Shown: in pieces, positions 44,314 through 53,100 of the stretch | Position numbering within the stretch: position 1 is the first letter of the stretch | Layout: every line of letters starts with the position of its first letter | Assembly: GCA_947305245.1 (NCBI GenBank) | Contig: CAMZDG010000008.1 | Location: forward strand, 1-64,000 | Origin: an uncultured Lachnospiraceae bacterium | GTDB taxonomy: Bacteria; Bacillota; Clostridia; Lachnospirales; Lachnospiraceae | Direction: 5' to 3' | DNA length: 64,000 nucleotides | The notes under the pieces: generated by a model | Databases searched by the model: none | Seen by the model: only the letters and a program-made list of their open reading frames with translations | Told to the model about the DNA's origin: nothing | Translations under genes and position numbers: made by a program

Positions 44314-44407
44314 TGCGGGGACGAAGCTCCTGGCATGAATGCAAGGAAGCAGACGTGCGCCCTGGCAGAAGCCTCCTGGCCTTATTATGAAATAATTATA
44401 AAATACA

Positions 44408-44436
44408 TTGACGAATAGTCTGAAAAATCATATAAT
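44408..44436 (+). promoter_or_regulatory. Strong promoter of the SPFH protein gene
   Basis: TTGACG (44408-44413), a 17-nt spacer, perfect TATAAT (44431-44436). A start near 44443 leaves a 64-nt leader. Confidence 0.85.
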
Positions 44437-44506
44437 TATACTCGTGAGGGGTTTTCGAATAAAAGGCCCCGGGGATGATTACATAATAAACTTAGGAGGT
44501 AGCAAA

Positions 44507-45877
44507 ATGGGTTTGATTTCAACAGTTGTGGGCGCAGCGTCCGGAGTGATCAATGCAGGCGTAGGAGCAGTGTCCGGCACTATGGCCAATCAGTGGAAAG
44601 AGTTCTTCTACTGTGATGCCATCGATTCCAAGTATCTGATGGTTCGCGGTCACAGAAGGGCAACTGGTAAGGCTGCAAATAATAAGGGCGATGACAACAT
44701 TATTTCCAACGGTTCCGTGATCGCGGTTGCGGACGGACAGTGTATGCTGATCGTAGATCAGGGAAGAGTTGCAGATCTCTGCGCAGTTCCCGGCGAGTAC
44801 GTATATGATCAGTCTTCCGAGCCTTCCATCTTTACCGGTAACCTTGGTGAGTCCATCAAGGAAACCTTTAAGGCGATGGGCAGACGTTTCACCTTTGGCG
44901 GTGACAGCGGCAAGGAGCAGAGAGTTTATTACATCAACACCAAGGAAATCATGGGCAACATGTATGGCACCCCTAAGAAGGTTCCGTTCCGTGTTGTTGA
45001 CGAGCGTGCAGGCATCGACATCGACATCTCCATCGGATGCTTCGGTGAGTACAGCTATCACGTATCTGATCCCATTGTTTTCTACACCAATATCTGTGGT
45101 AACTCCGCAGAGTGCTTCGAGCGTTCGAAGATCGACAGCCAGCTGAAGACCGAGATCCTGACCGCACTTCAGCCCGCATTCGCCAAGATCTCCGCAATGG
45201 GCGTTCGTTATTCCGCACTTCCCGGCCACACCGAGGAGATCGCGCAGGCTCTGAACGAAGTGCTTTCCGAGAAGTGGGGCGCACAGAGAGGTCTCGAGAT
45301 CGTTTCCTTCGGCGTATCCTCCGTAACGGCGGATGAAGAAGACGAGAAGATGATCAAGGAAATGCAGAAGCAGGCTGCTTACACGGATCCTACCCGTCTG
45401 GCAGCATACGCAGGCGTAGCTCAGGCAGATGCAATGAAGCTCGCTGCTGCAAATACTTCCGCAGGTCCCATGATGGCATTCATGGGCATGAACGCAGCAC
45501 AGAACGCTGGCGGCGGACTTGACATCAACGGACTGATGGCACAGGGTCAGGCAATGCGTCAGCAGCAGGCAGCGGCTCAGGCGGCAGCTCCCGCTCCCGC
45601 AGCTAACAGCTGGAAGTGCAGCTGTGGCGCAACCGTAACTGGCAACTTCTGTCCTGAGTGTGGCGCGAAGAAGCCCGCTCCCGCAGCAGGCTGGACCTGC
45701 TCCTGCGGTACCGTAAACCAGGGCAAGTTCTGCTCCAACTGTGGCGCGAAGAAGCCCGCAGGCGTTCCTCAGTATAAGTGCGACAAGTGCGGCTGGATGC
45801 CTGAGGATCCTGCAAATCCTCCGAAGTTCTGCCCTGAGTGCGGCGATCCCTTCGGTGACGAGGACGTAGTTCAATAA
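44507..45877 (+). CDS. SPFH-domain protein with C-terminal zinc ribbons (YdjI-like)
   Basis: 456 residues. The N-terminal 300 residues form an SPFH/band-7-type domain of the virion core protein/YdjI family. It starts with a Gly/Ala/Val-rich amphipathic segment (MGLISTVVGAASGVINAG) that probably attaches to the membrane. An Ala/Gln/Met-rich linker (about 310-395) leads to three zinc ribbons (CSCGATVTGNFCPECGAKKP, CSCGTVNQGKFCSNCGAKKP, CDKCGWMPED...CPECGD). In Bacillus the relative YdjI helps recruit PspA-type envelope-stress proteins. Codon use is strongly biased and the ribosome binding site AGGAGGT is perfect, so it is probably abundant. ATG 44507 is chosen because the longer frame would start in the -35 box. 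Confidence 0.88.
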   Translation: MGLISTVVGAASGVINAGVGAVSGTMANQWKEFFYCDAIDSKYLMVRGHRRATGKAANNKGDDNIISNGSVIAVADGQCMLIVDQGRVADLCAVPGEYVYDQSSEPSIFTGNLGESIKETFKAMGRRFTFGGDSGKEQRVYYINTKEIMGNMYGTPKKVPFRVVDERAGIDIDISIGCFGEYSYHVSDPIVFYTNICGNSAECFERSKIDSQLKTEILTALQPAFAKISAMGVRYSALPGHTEEIAQALNEVLSEKWGAQRGLEIVSFGVSSVTADEEDEKMIKEMQKQAAYTDPTRLAAYAGVAQADAMKLAAANTSAGPMMAFMGMNAAQNAGGGLDINGLMAQGQAMRQQQAAAQAAAPAPAANSWKCSCGATVTGNFCPECGAKKPAPAAGWTCSCGTVNQGKFCSNCGAKKPAGVPQYKCDKCGWMPEDPANPPKFCPECGDPFGDEDVVQ

Positions 45878-45887
45878 GATGAAATTT

Positions 45888-45920
45888 TCTGGCTCCTGAG
45901 TTTCGGGAGCCAGATTTTTT
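45888..45920 (+). terminator. Rho-independent terminator
   Basis: Stem CTGGCTCC/GGAGCCAG with loop TGAGTTTCG, followed by ATTTTTT. Confidence 0.92.
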
Positions 45921-45941
45921 GCAAAAAGATGTAAAATATAC

Positions 45942-45970
45942 TTGACATAATGCCATTGAGGTTATATGAT
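45942..45970 (+). promoter_or_regulatory. Promoter of the NatAB-like operon
   Basis: TTGACA (45942-45947), a 17-nt spacer, TATGAT (45965-45970). Confidence 0.75.
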
Positions 45971-46029
45971 GGTTTCCAAGGGAGCCAGTAAGAATCTTAG
46001 TTTCATGGCTTAGAACGTAAGGAGGTCAT

Positions 46030-46809
46030 ATGGAAGAACTATTACAGGTAAAAGAGTTGCGGAAGACGTTCACGCTCTCCGCAAAGCAGCAGAAAATTGA
46101 AAATACGAAAGAGAAGGTGAAGGTGGCCGTGGACGGTCTTTCCTTTACGGCTTATAAAGGAGAGGTGTTTGGACTTCTCGGACCCAACGGAGCCGGAAAG
46201 ACGACGACGCTCCGCATGCTGGCAACCCTGATCAAGCCTGATTCGGGAGACGCGATCCTCGACGGTGCGAGCATCGTGAAGGAGCCGGAGAAGGTGAGGG
46301 AGAAGATCGGTTTCCTTACCAGTGAGCTAAAGCTGGAGGATTTCTTTACGCCGAATTATCAGTTTGACTTTTTCTCTGGCTTATACGGCGTGGATCCGCA
46401 GGTTGCGGCAGCGAGAAAGAAGGAGATCTTTGAGCGCTTTGGCATCGATCGCTTTGCGGAGGTGAAGGTGGGAAATCTTTCCACCGGCATGAAGCAGAAG
46501 GTGAGCCTTGTGGTTAGCCTGGTACATGATCCCGATGTTGTCATCTTTGATGAGCCGACCAACGGCCTGGACGTCCTGACGGCGAAGGTGGTAACGGACT
46601 TCCTGCTGGATCTGAAATCCAGAGGGAAAACGATCATCGTTTCCACGCATATTTTCAGCCTGATCGAGAAGATCTGTGACCGCGTTGGCATCGTGATCAA
46701 TGGAAAGATGGTGGAATGCAACACCTTAAAGGAGCTTTGCGGTGACAAGTCATTGGAAGAACGCTTCTTTGAAATCTACGAAGAAAGAGTAGGTAAGATT
46801 GATGAATAA
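46030..46809 (+). CDS. natA: ABC transporter ATP-binding protein, NatA-like
   Basis: 259 residues. Walker A is GPNGAGKTTTLRM, the signature region is LSTGMKQKVSL, Walker B is VVIFDEPTNGLDV and the switch His is in VSTHIFSL. The N-terminal insertion LSAKQQKIENTKEKVKVAV between the first two strands is typical of NatA. In Bacillus NatAB exports Na+; the substrate here is inferred. The stop codon overlaps the permease start. Confidence 0.88.
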   Translation: MEELLQVKELRKTFTLSAKQQKIENTKEKVKVAVDGLSFTAYKGEVFGLLGPNGAGKTTTLRMLATLIKPDSGDAILDGASIVKEPEKVREKIGFLTSELKLEDFFTPNYQFDFFSGLYGVDPQVAAARKKEIFERFGIDRFAEVKVGNLSTGMKQKVSLVVSLVHDPDVVIFDEPTNGLDVLTAKVVTDFLLDLKSRGKTIIVSTHIFSLIEKICDRVGIVINGKMVECNTLKELCGDKSLEERFFEIYEERVGKIDE

Positions 46810-48001
46810 CATAGTGACGATCATAAAGAAAGAATTGGCCCGTTTCTTCGGAGACAAGAGACTGGTGTTTACCACGGTGATCATGCCGGGATTATTGATT
46901 TTTCTGATGTACAGCCTGATGGGCGAGGGAATGATGAAGCAGCTTACGACGGAGGAGGATTACGTGGCAAAGGGCTACGCGGTGAACATGCCCTCTGAAC
47001 TCGAGCCGATGATGCAGGGACTGAACATTGACTGGGAGACCTGGGACGGCAAGGGAGAGGAGAAGAAGGACGAGATCCTGAAAGCGATCGCAGACGGCGA
47101 GAAGGATCTGCTCCTGTATTTCCCGGAAGGCTTCATGACGGAGATGGCCGCATATGACCTGCAGACGGCAAAGGGCGCGGCGCCCAACGTGGAGATCTAT
47201 TACAGCTCCGAGAAGAGCAATTCCTATACGACGGTGTCGAAACTGCAGAACTTCTTTGAGGCGTATGAGGAGAGCATGGTCAATAAGTATGACGTGAACG
47301 CAGGCATGGGAGAGGGAACCTTTGGCGCATATGATCAGGCTTCCGAGACCGGAATCCTCGGGAAAATGCTTTCCGGACTTCTGCCCATGCTGATCATGAC
47401 CTTTATCTTCAGCGGATGTCAGGGCGTGGCACCGGAATCCATTGCCGGTGAGAAGGAGAGAGGCACCATTGCAACCCTTCTGGTAACGCCCGTAAAGCGC
47501 AGCGCACTGGCACTCGGCAAGGTGATCAGCCTGAGCGTGATCGCACTGATGGCAGGCGTTTCGAGCTTCCTCGGCACGATCTTCTCCCTGCCGAAGATGA
47601 TGGGAAATGAAGTGAATTTTGACGCGATGACCTTTGGCGTTTCCGATTATGTGTTGCTGCTTGTGGTGATCGTTTCTACGGTGCTGGTGATGGTATCCAT
47701 TATCTCCATCATCTCCGCAAATGCAAAGAGCGTGAAGGAAGCAACCACAATGATGGCCCCCTTCATGATCGCAGTGATGCTCATCAGCATTCTCCCCATG
47801 TTGGGAATGGATATTGGCGGCAAGGCTGCATACCTGATCCCGCTGTTTAATTCCGTGAAGGTGATGACTGGCATCTTTGGATTCAATACGGACCTGACCA
47901 TGGCTATGGTGACCGTTGGCGTGAACCTGGTGGCAACCGGTGTTCTGGTGACCGTGCTGACGAAGATGTTTGGCAGCGAGAACGTAATGTTTGGAAAGTA
48001 A
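46802..48001 (+). CDS. natB: ABC transporter permease, NatB-like
   Basis: 399 residues. One N-terminal helix (about 20-40) is followed by a large extracellular domain (about 45-190) and five to six C-terminal helices (about 195-390), with the ABC-2 hallmark AGEKERGTIATLLVTPVKRSAL. ATG 46802 overlaps the natA stop by 8 bp, so the genes are coupled. The TTG just before it is not needed. Confidence 0.88.
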   Translation: MNNIVTIIKKELARFFGDKRLVFTTVIMPGLLIFLMYSLMGEGMMKQLTTEEDYVAKGYAVNMPSELEPMMQGLNIDWETWDGKGEEKKDEILKAIADGEKDLLLYFPEGFMTEMAAYDLQTAKGAAPNVEIYYSSEKSNSYTTVSKLQNFFEAYEESMVNKYDVNAGMGEGTFGAYDQASETGILGKMLSGLLPMLIMTFIFSGCQGVAPESIAGEKERGTIATLLVTPVKRSALALGKVISLSVIALMAGVSSFLGTIFSLPKMMGNEVNFDAMTFGVSDYVLLLVVIVSTVLVMVSIISIISANAKSVKEATTMMAPFMIAVMLISILPMLGMDIGGKAAYLIPLFNSVKVMTGIFGFNTDLTMAMVTVGVNLVATGVLVTVLTKMFGSENVMFGK

Positions 48002-48070
48002 GAGAATTATGAAGCCGGCGGCGGGAGAGCGATGCCTGCGGCAGAATCGATGCTTGATAAGAAAGCAAAG

Positions 48071-48092
48071 AAAAAGGGCTGAAGATCAGCCC
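48071..48092 (-). terminator. Terminator of mntP overlapping its stop codon
   Basis: On the minus strand, GGGCTGA/TCAGCCC with a 3-nt loop (TCT) followed by TTTTTCTTT. The stop codon of mntP lies inside the stem. Confidence 0.8.
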
Positions 48093-48649
48093 AGGAATCC
48101 TAAGTGTTCCAGGAGGATCTTCAGTCCCATACCAATGAGGATGATGCCGCCGGCGATCTCGGCCTTAGCCTTGTATTTCACGCCGAAGACATTCCCGATT
48201 TTCACACCTGCTGCAGAGAATAGGAACGTGATGACGCCGATGAAGCTGATGGCGGGAACAATGCGTACCTGCAGAAAGGCGAAGGTAACGCCCACGGCCA
48301 GGGCATCGATGCTGGTGGCGACTGCCAGAAGAAACATGGTCTTTACGTCCAGCGAGGCATCCGCCTTCTCTTCCTCTTTCGAGAGAGCCTCGCGGATCAT
48401 GGAGAGGCCGATGAGAAAGAGCAGACCGAAGGCGATCCAGTGGTCGATGGAAGTGATATAGGTCTCAAATTGTTTCCCGAGGTAGTACCCGATGAGGGGC
48501 ATTCCCGCCTGGAATCCACCGAACCAGAGGCCGACGATGACGGCATTTTTCAGGCTCATTTTCTGCATGGCAAGTCCTTTGCAGATGGAAACGGCAAAGG
48601 CATCCATGGAGAGGCCTACCGCCACCAGAAACAGTTCAAATAAACTCAT
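48086..48649 (-). CDS. mntP: Manganese efflux pump MntP
   Basis: 187 residues and six helices. MntP motifs are [12 protein letters not shown] (helix 1, with the Asp) and the repeat-related [13 protein letters not shown] (helix 4); both Asp residues are present. It exports Mn2+ to prevent toxicity. The ribosome binding site AAGGAG fits. No promoter and no yybP-ykoY-type manganese riboswitch is visible in the 89 bp to the cold-shock gene, so expression may depend on read-through of the csp terminator. Confidence 0.92.
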   Translation of the reverse strand: MSLFELFLVAVGLSMDAFAVSICKGLAMQKMSLKNAVIVGLWFGGFQAGMPLIGYYLGKQFETYITSIDHWIAFGLLFLIGLSMIREALSKEEEKADASLDVKTMFLLAVATSIDALAVGVTFAFLQVRIVPAISFIGVITFLFSAAGVKIGNVFGVKYKAKAEIAGGIILIGMGLKILLEHLGFLG

Positions 48650-48681
48650 GAGAAAGTTCTCCTTGTAGTTCCTAAAGAGAT

Positions 48682-48720
48682 AAAGAAAAGTGCCGGACCA
48701 TTTCGTCCGGCACTTCTTTT
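48682..48720 (-). terminator. Terminator of the cold-shock gene (bidirectional shape)
   Basis: Perfect 11-bp stem AAGTGCCGGAC/GTCCGGCACTT (48688-48698 with 48705-48715). In the minus direction TTCTTTA follows. Confidence 0.85.
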
Positions 48721-48738
48721 TGCAGAGTTAGATCAATA

Positions 48739-48954
48739 TTAAGCTACTACAGTAACGTTGGTAGCGCGGATCTTGCTGCTGTTCTGAGGGTCGCACTCGG
48801 TGTCAAAAGTAACCTTCTGACCTTCCTCAAGGGACTTGAAGCCTTCAGCGTTGATTGCGGAGAAATGTACGAATACTTCCTCGCCAGTAGCTTCGTTGGT
48901 GATGAAACCATAACCCTTCTGTGCGTTAAACCACTTAACTGTACCGTTGTTCAT
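48739..48954 (-). CDS. Cold-shock protein, CspA family
   Basis: 71 residues, a single cold-shock domain binding single-stranded RNA and DNA. RNP1 is KGYGFI and RNP2 is VFVHF; the start is [16 protein letters not shown]. It acts as an RNA chaperone. The ribosome binding site AAGGAGG fits. It is expressed from a near-consensus promoter through an unusually long, structured leader of about 218 nt (see 49027-49148), which suggests post-transcriptional control. Confidence 0.96.
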   Translation of the reverse strand: MNNGTVKWFNAQKGYGFITNEATGEEVFVHFSAINAEGFKSLEEGQKVTFDTECDPQNSSKIRATNVTVVA

Positions 48955-49026
48955 TTTGGTACCTCCTTCTTTTTTGGGGCTTAGCCCGTTTTAGGTTTAG
49001 TAATTCTAAAACGTAGGACAAAAAAA

Positions 49027-49148
49027 TCACATATTTTTGTCAACCATCATTAGAATGCGCCGTGGACCTAAGTCCGCGGTTCCTCTTCACTCTGCACTTC
49101 GTAGTCCCAAGTTCGCAGAAGCGAATGATGACTTACAAAAATATGTGA
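49027..49148 (-). promoter_or_regulatory. Structured 5' leader of the cold-shock mRNA (three-way junction)
   Basis: Long-range pairing: TCACATATTTTTGT (49027-49040) with ACAAAAATATGTGA (49135-49148), 14 bp; after a 4x4 internal loop, CATCATT (49045-49051) pairs with AATGATG (49124-49130), 7 bp. Inside are two hairpins: CCGTGGAC/GTCCGCGG (49060-49067, 49072-49079) and TCTGC/GCAGA (49091-49095, 49115-49119) extended by ACTT/AAGT. The structure lies between the promoter and the ribosome binding site. It does not resemble a leader family I know. Confidence 0.7.
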
Positions 49149-49179
49149 GTTCAATGGCTTGCTTTTAGAATCCTCTTAA

Positions 49180-49208
49180 AGTATAGTATCCCTTACGGAA
49201 AATGTCAA
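49180..49208 (-). promoter_or_regulatory. Near-consensus promoter of the cold-shock gene
   Basis: On the minus strand: TTGACA (49208-49203), a 17-nt spacer, TATACT (49185-49180); start near 49173. Confidence 0.85.
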
Positions 49209-49322
49209 TCAATTTTTTGATTTCGCAGATTTATTTGGTATATTTTCACAAATTCAGCTAAAAATATGGACAGGAGACGGGGTGCGGGGCATCACCTGCA
49301 CGCGAAAAGGAGGGATGCGGGA

Positions 49323-49955
49323 ATGATGATTCCCTTGTGGTATGGGCTGCTCCTGGGAGGGGCCACGGCCTATTTCGGATTCTGGTATGGACGGAGCAGA
49401 AACTGGGGACTTTTGGAGACGACGAGAAGGGGAGAGACGGAGGATACAAATGCGCCTGGGGCCAGAGCGCTGCGGGGAGGCGGAAACGACGCGGGGAAGG
49501 GAAACCGAAAGGACGTGATGCCGAGGAGGATCCTTCCCGGGGTGCGTTATCTTGCGAGCCCGACCAGTGGCATGGTGGAGCAGATCGAGGAAGCGGGAAG
49601 GCGCGGCGCGAGGATCGTGACTTCGGATTCTAAGCTATATTCTCCGAGCGCGGGACGTGTTCTTTCCATCGCGCCCAGGGGGAATTCCTTCCTGATCATG
49701 ACGGATTGGGGGTCGGAGGTGGAGGTGCGTGCCTGCACCAGTGAGGATGATCTTCTGGACCGGTATTTCAGGCCGCGGGTGATCCGCGGGGAGATCATAC
49801 GCCGGGGAAAGCTCCTGCTCGAGTATGACAGGGAGAAGCTTTGCAGGGAGTGCGAGGATACCGCGGTATATCTGATGGCGGAGCAGACGGGAGAGATGGA
49901 GCCCGCCGGTGAGACGCAGGTGGAGATGGGAGAGGCGCTCTTTTGGGTCAACTGA
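49323..49955 (+). CDS. Membrane-anchored PTS EIIA(Glc)-like protein lacking the active-site His
   Basis: 210 residues from ATG 49323, which follows AAAAGGAGG; ATG 49266 has no ribosome binding site. One transmembrane helix (about 3-20, PLWYGLLLGGATAYFGFWYG) is followed by a basic Gly-rich linker and an EIIA-Glc-type beta-sandwich (about 75-190): SPTSGMVEQIEEA, KLYSPSAGRVLSI, then ...RGEIIRRGKLLLEYDREKL. The strand that carries the phosphorylated His in EIIA (I-L-I-H-V-G-I-D) reads VEVRACTSED here, so it cannot take part in phosphotransfer. It may be a sensor or tether. The assignment rests on by-eye similarity. Confidence 0.6.
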   Translation: MMIPLWYGLLLGGATAYFGFWYGRSRNWGLLETTRRGETEDTNAPGARALRGGGNDAGKGNRKDVMPRRILPGVRYLASPTSGMVEQIEEAGRRGARIVTSDSKLYSPSAGRVLSIAPRGNSFLIMTDWGSEVEVRACTSEDDLLDRYFRPRVIRGEIIRRGKLLLEYDREKLCRECEDTAVYLMAEQTGEMEPAGETQVEMGEALFWVN

Positions 49956-49992
49956 AGAAAGGTAACAAAATCGACAGATTTTACAGAAAAGG

Positions 49993-50021
49993 TTGATGAT
50001 TTTCAAAATTTTTAGTAAAAT
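49993..50021 (+). promoter_or_regulatory. Promoter of the LacI-EAL-beta-helix gene
   Basis: TTGATG (49993-49998), a 17-nt spacer, TAAAAT (50016-50021). Confidence 0.6.
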
Positions 50022-50104
50022 GTAACTATGAGAAGTAGGCTTTCTCAGGAGTCGTTGTGGTGCTTGGAAGAGAGCGGATGCACGCGCATTCGCGGAGGTA
50101 CGGC

Positions 50105-53100
50105 ATGCTGGGAGATAAAAGGGTTATTGGGCTTTGTGTGACGAAGATTCATGACAGGGTGCGCGGCGCCCTGGCGGATGAGATCAATCTGGCGGCAGTG
50201 GAGGCAGGCTTTAAGCTGATCTGCTTTAACAGCATCGAGGACTTTTATAAGGATGACGTTTACAGCAAGGGCGCGAGAACGGTGTATGAGCGCATGGACT
50301 TGGATTTCCTGGACGGCATCATCATCTGTGCGGAGCATTTCTGCGACAATCGGATCGTGAACGGGATCGTGCGGCGCGCGCAGGAAAAGAAGATCCCCGT
50401 CGTTATCTTAAACGGCGAGGCCTCCGGCTGTGTTCGCGTGATCAATGACTGTGAGGACGCATTCAAGGAACTGGTGCGCCACGTCATCAAGGAGCATCAT
50501 GTCAGGGATCCGTTCTTTATGGCCGGGCGCCGTGATGATCATAATTCCAAGCAGAGATTAAAATATTATCAGGACGTCCTGGAGGAGTTTGGCATTCCTT
50601 TTCAGGAGAGCCGGATGGGATATGGCGATTATTGGGATGAGCCGGCCATGCGCATCACGGAGGAGCTTGTGGTGAGCGGGAAGCTTCCCCAGGCCATTAT
50701 CTGCGCGAACGACAATATGGCGTTTGGCGTATGCAGAAAGCTCAAGATGCTGGGATATTCCGTGCCGAAGGACGTGATCGTGACGGGCTTTGACGGCGTT
50801 CCCGCGGTGGAATATTATTTCCCCAAGCTGACGACCTGTCGGGAGAACAGGCAGGCGCAGGCGCAGACCTGCTTGAGCGTGTTAAAGAAGCTTTTCGCGG
50901 GAGAGAGCGTGGAGCCGGAATATCGGATCCCGTATGAGACCGTGATCTCTGAGAGCTGCGGATGCGTTCGCCCCAAGCCGAAGGAGAGGGACGACGCGGC
51001 GGCGGATCTGTATGGACTTTTGGAGTCAATGGAGGCGCATGAGGATTACGTCACTTCGGAGACGGAGCGGATGCTGAACGTCGAGGACATGCATGATCTG
51101 ATGGATCCTCTGTCCCGGTTTATTTTGCCTCATTCCTGGCTATGCGTTGGCAGCAAGCTGATGAAGATCGCGTCCGTTGAGAAGTGGGAGGACGGCAAGT
51201 GCGTGGCGATCCCGTGCGCGTATGACAGTCATCAGAAGGTGCGGTTCATGCAGGATCAGGACATGCTTCCCGAGACAAGGGAGTGGGCGGAAGACGATGC
51301 CTGTTATATCATTACTTCCATCTATTCCAAGGATTTCTACTGTGGTTTCTATGCCGTGAAGACATCCTACGTGGGCGGGATCAATTATAAGATGAAAAAG
51401 ATCGTTCGCCTGGCGAACCTGATCTGCAATTCCCTGATCAATCAGTTTAAACAGCGGGAAACCCTGCGGAGTATGGAGGGCGCGATCTATCGGGATCCCA
51501 TGACGGGACTGCCGAATCTGAAGGGCGCATCGAAATGGTTCCAGGAGTTCGCGTCCGAGCCGGGCAATCACGAAAAGAGCCTTTCCGTTTCAATCTTTGC
51601 ATTGCCTCAATATGCGCAGATTTATGAGAATTACGGGATCCACGTGATCGAGGAGATCGTATGTCTGATCTCTGACAGGCTGAAGAGCATGCGTGGTCGG
51701 GACGGATTCCTGGCGAAGAACTCTGAGAGTGAATTCCTGCTGATCCAGGCCTATGAGGAGCCGAGTCAGATCGAGGCAAATAATCAGAGGATCGCGGCGG
51801 CGGTACAGGCTGCGATCGCTACCTATAATCATGAGAGTGACAATACCTATGACGTCGAGGTCAGCATGGGCAGCACCGTTGCAGATCCGGGGTGGGACGG
51901 CTCTCTGGGCGCCTTTGTAAAGTATGCGTCCAATGAGATGTTCCTGAACCGAATGCGTGAGAATAAGGCGGAGAGGGTAAGTGTAAAGGATTCCCACGTG
52001 GACTATCTCGGCGTGTTCAACCTGCTGGTGGCGAATAATCTTTTCCGCTATCATTATCAGCCCATCGTGGACGCGAAAAACGGCGACATTTATGGATATG
52101 AGGCGCTGATGCGCACCAAGGGAGGGATCAATCTTTCGCCCCTGGAGATATTGGCGGCCGCGCGGGAGAATAAGCGTCTGAATGAGATCGAGCATGCGAC
52201 CATGTTCAATATTCTGGAGCAGTATGCGACGGAGAATGAAAGGTTCCACGGCAGGAAGGTCTTTATCAACACGATCCCGAATCATTTCCTGACGGAGGAA
52301 GAGTGTAAGGAGCTCAAGGATCAGTATCGGCAGTATCTGGATCACGTGGTCTTTGAGGTGACGGAGCAGGATTCCAGCTCTGACGAGGAGATGGCAGCGC
52401 TCAAGCGTTTCAGCGCCGGAGAGGGCGGTGTGCAGATTGCCATCGACGACTTTGGCACGGGGCATTCTAATATCGTGAATCTGCTCCGATATGCGCCGCA
52501 GATCATTAAGATCGACCATTATCTGATCAGTGGCATCGATCAGGACGTGAATAAGCAGATGTTCGTCAAGAACACCATTGAATTCGCCGCGATGAACGGG
52601 ATCAAGGTGCTCGCGGAGGGCGTGGAGACGGCGCAGGAGATGCGTACGGTCATCGAATTCGGCGTGGACCTAATCCAGGGCTTCTATACGGGAAGACCTG
52701 CCGAGGATCCCGCCACGGACATTGATGAGCGGATCCGCGATGAGATCATCAATGAGAATCTGAACTTTTCCGTATATAGCAAGGGCACGCAGAAGGTATA
52801 TGCCGCCAAGGACGGCGAGGAAGTCAATCTCGTGGATCTTGCACTCCACAAATATAATTACGTGCACGTGGTTTCCGGCTCCGTGCATCTGATCGGGCGC
52901 AAGGACAGCTCGCTGAATCTGATCCTTCGCGTGGCGGACAATGCGGACGCACAGATCGTGATGACGGACGTAAATCTCACCGGAATCGACGAGCCTGCCA
53001 TTCAGCTCGGCAAGGGCAGCAGTATGGAGCTGAACCTAAATGGCTATAATTCCATCAATAAGAACGGCATTCTGGTACCCACGAATGCGAGACTGCGCAT

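Noticed and set aside
44408..44506. An earlier TTG start for the SPFH protein
   Set aside because: The TTG is part of the -35 box, the intervening codons contain the -10, and ATG 44507 has a perfect ribosome binding site.
48650..48738. A manganese riboswitch before mntP
   Set aside because: The 89-bp gap is mostly the csp terminator; no yybP-ykoY core motifs are seen.
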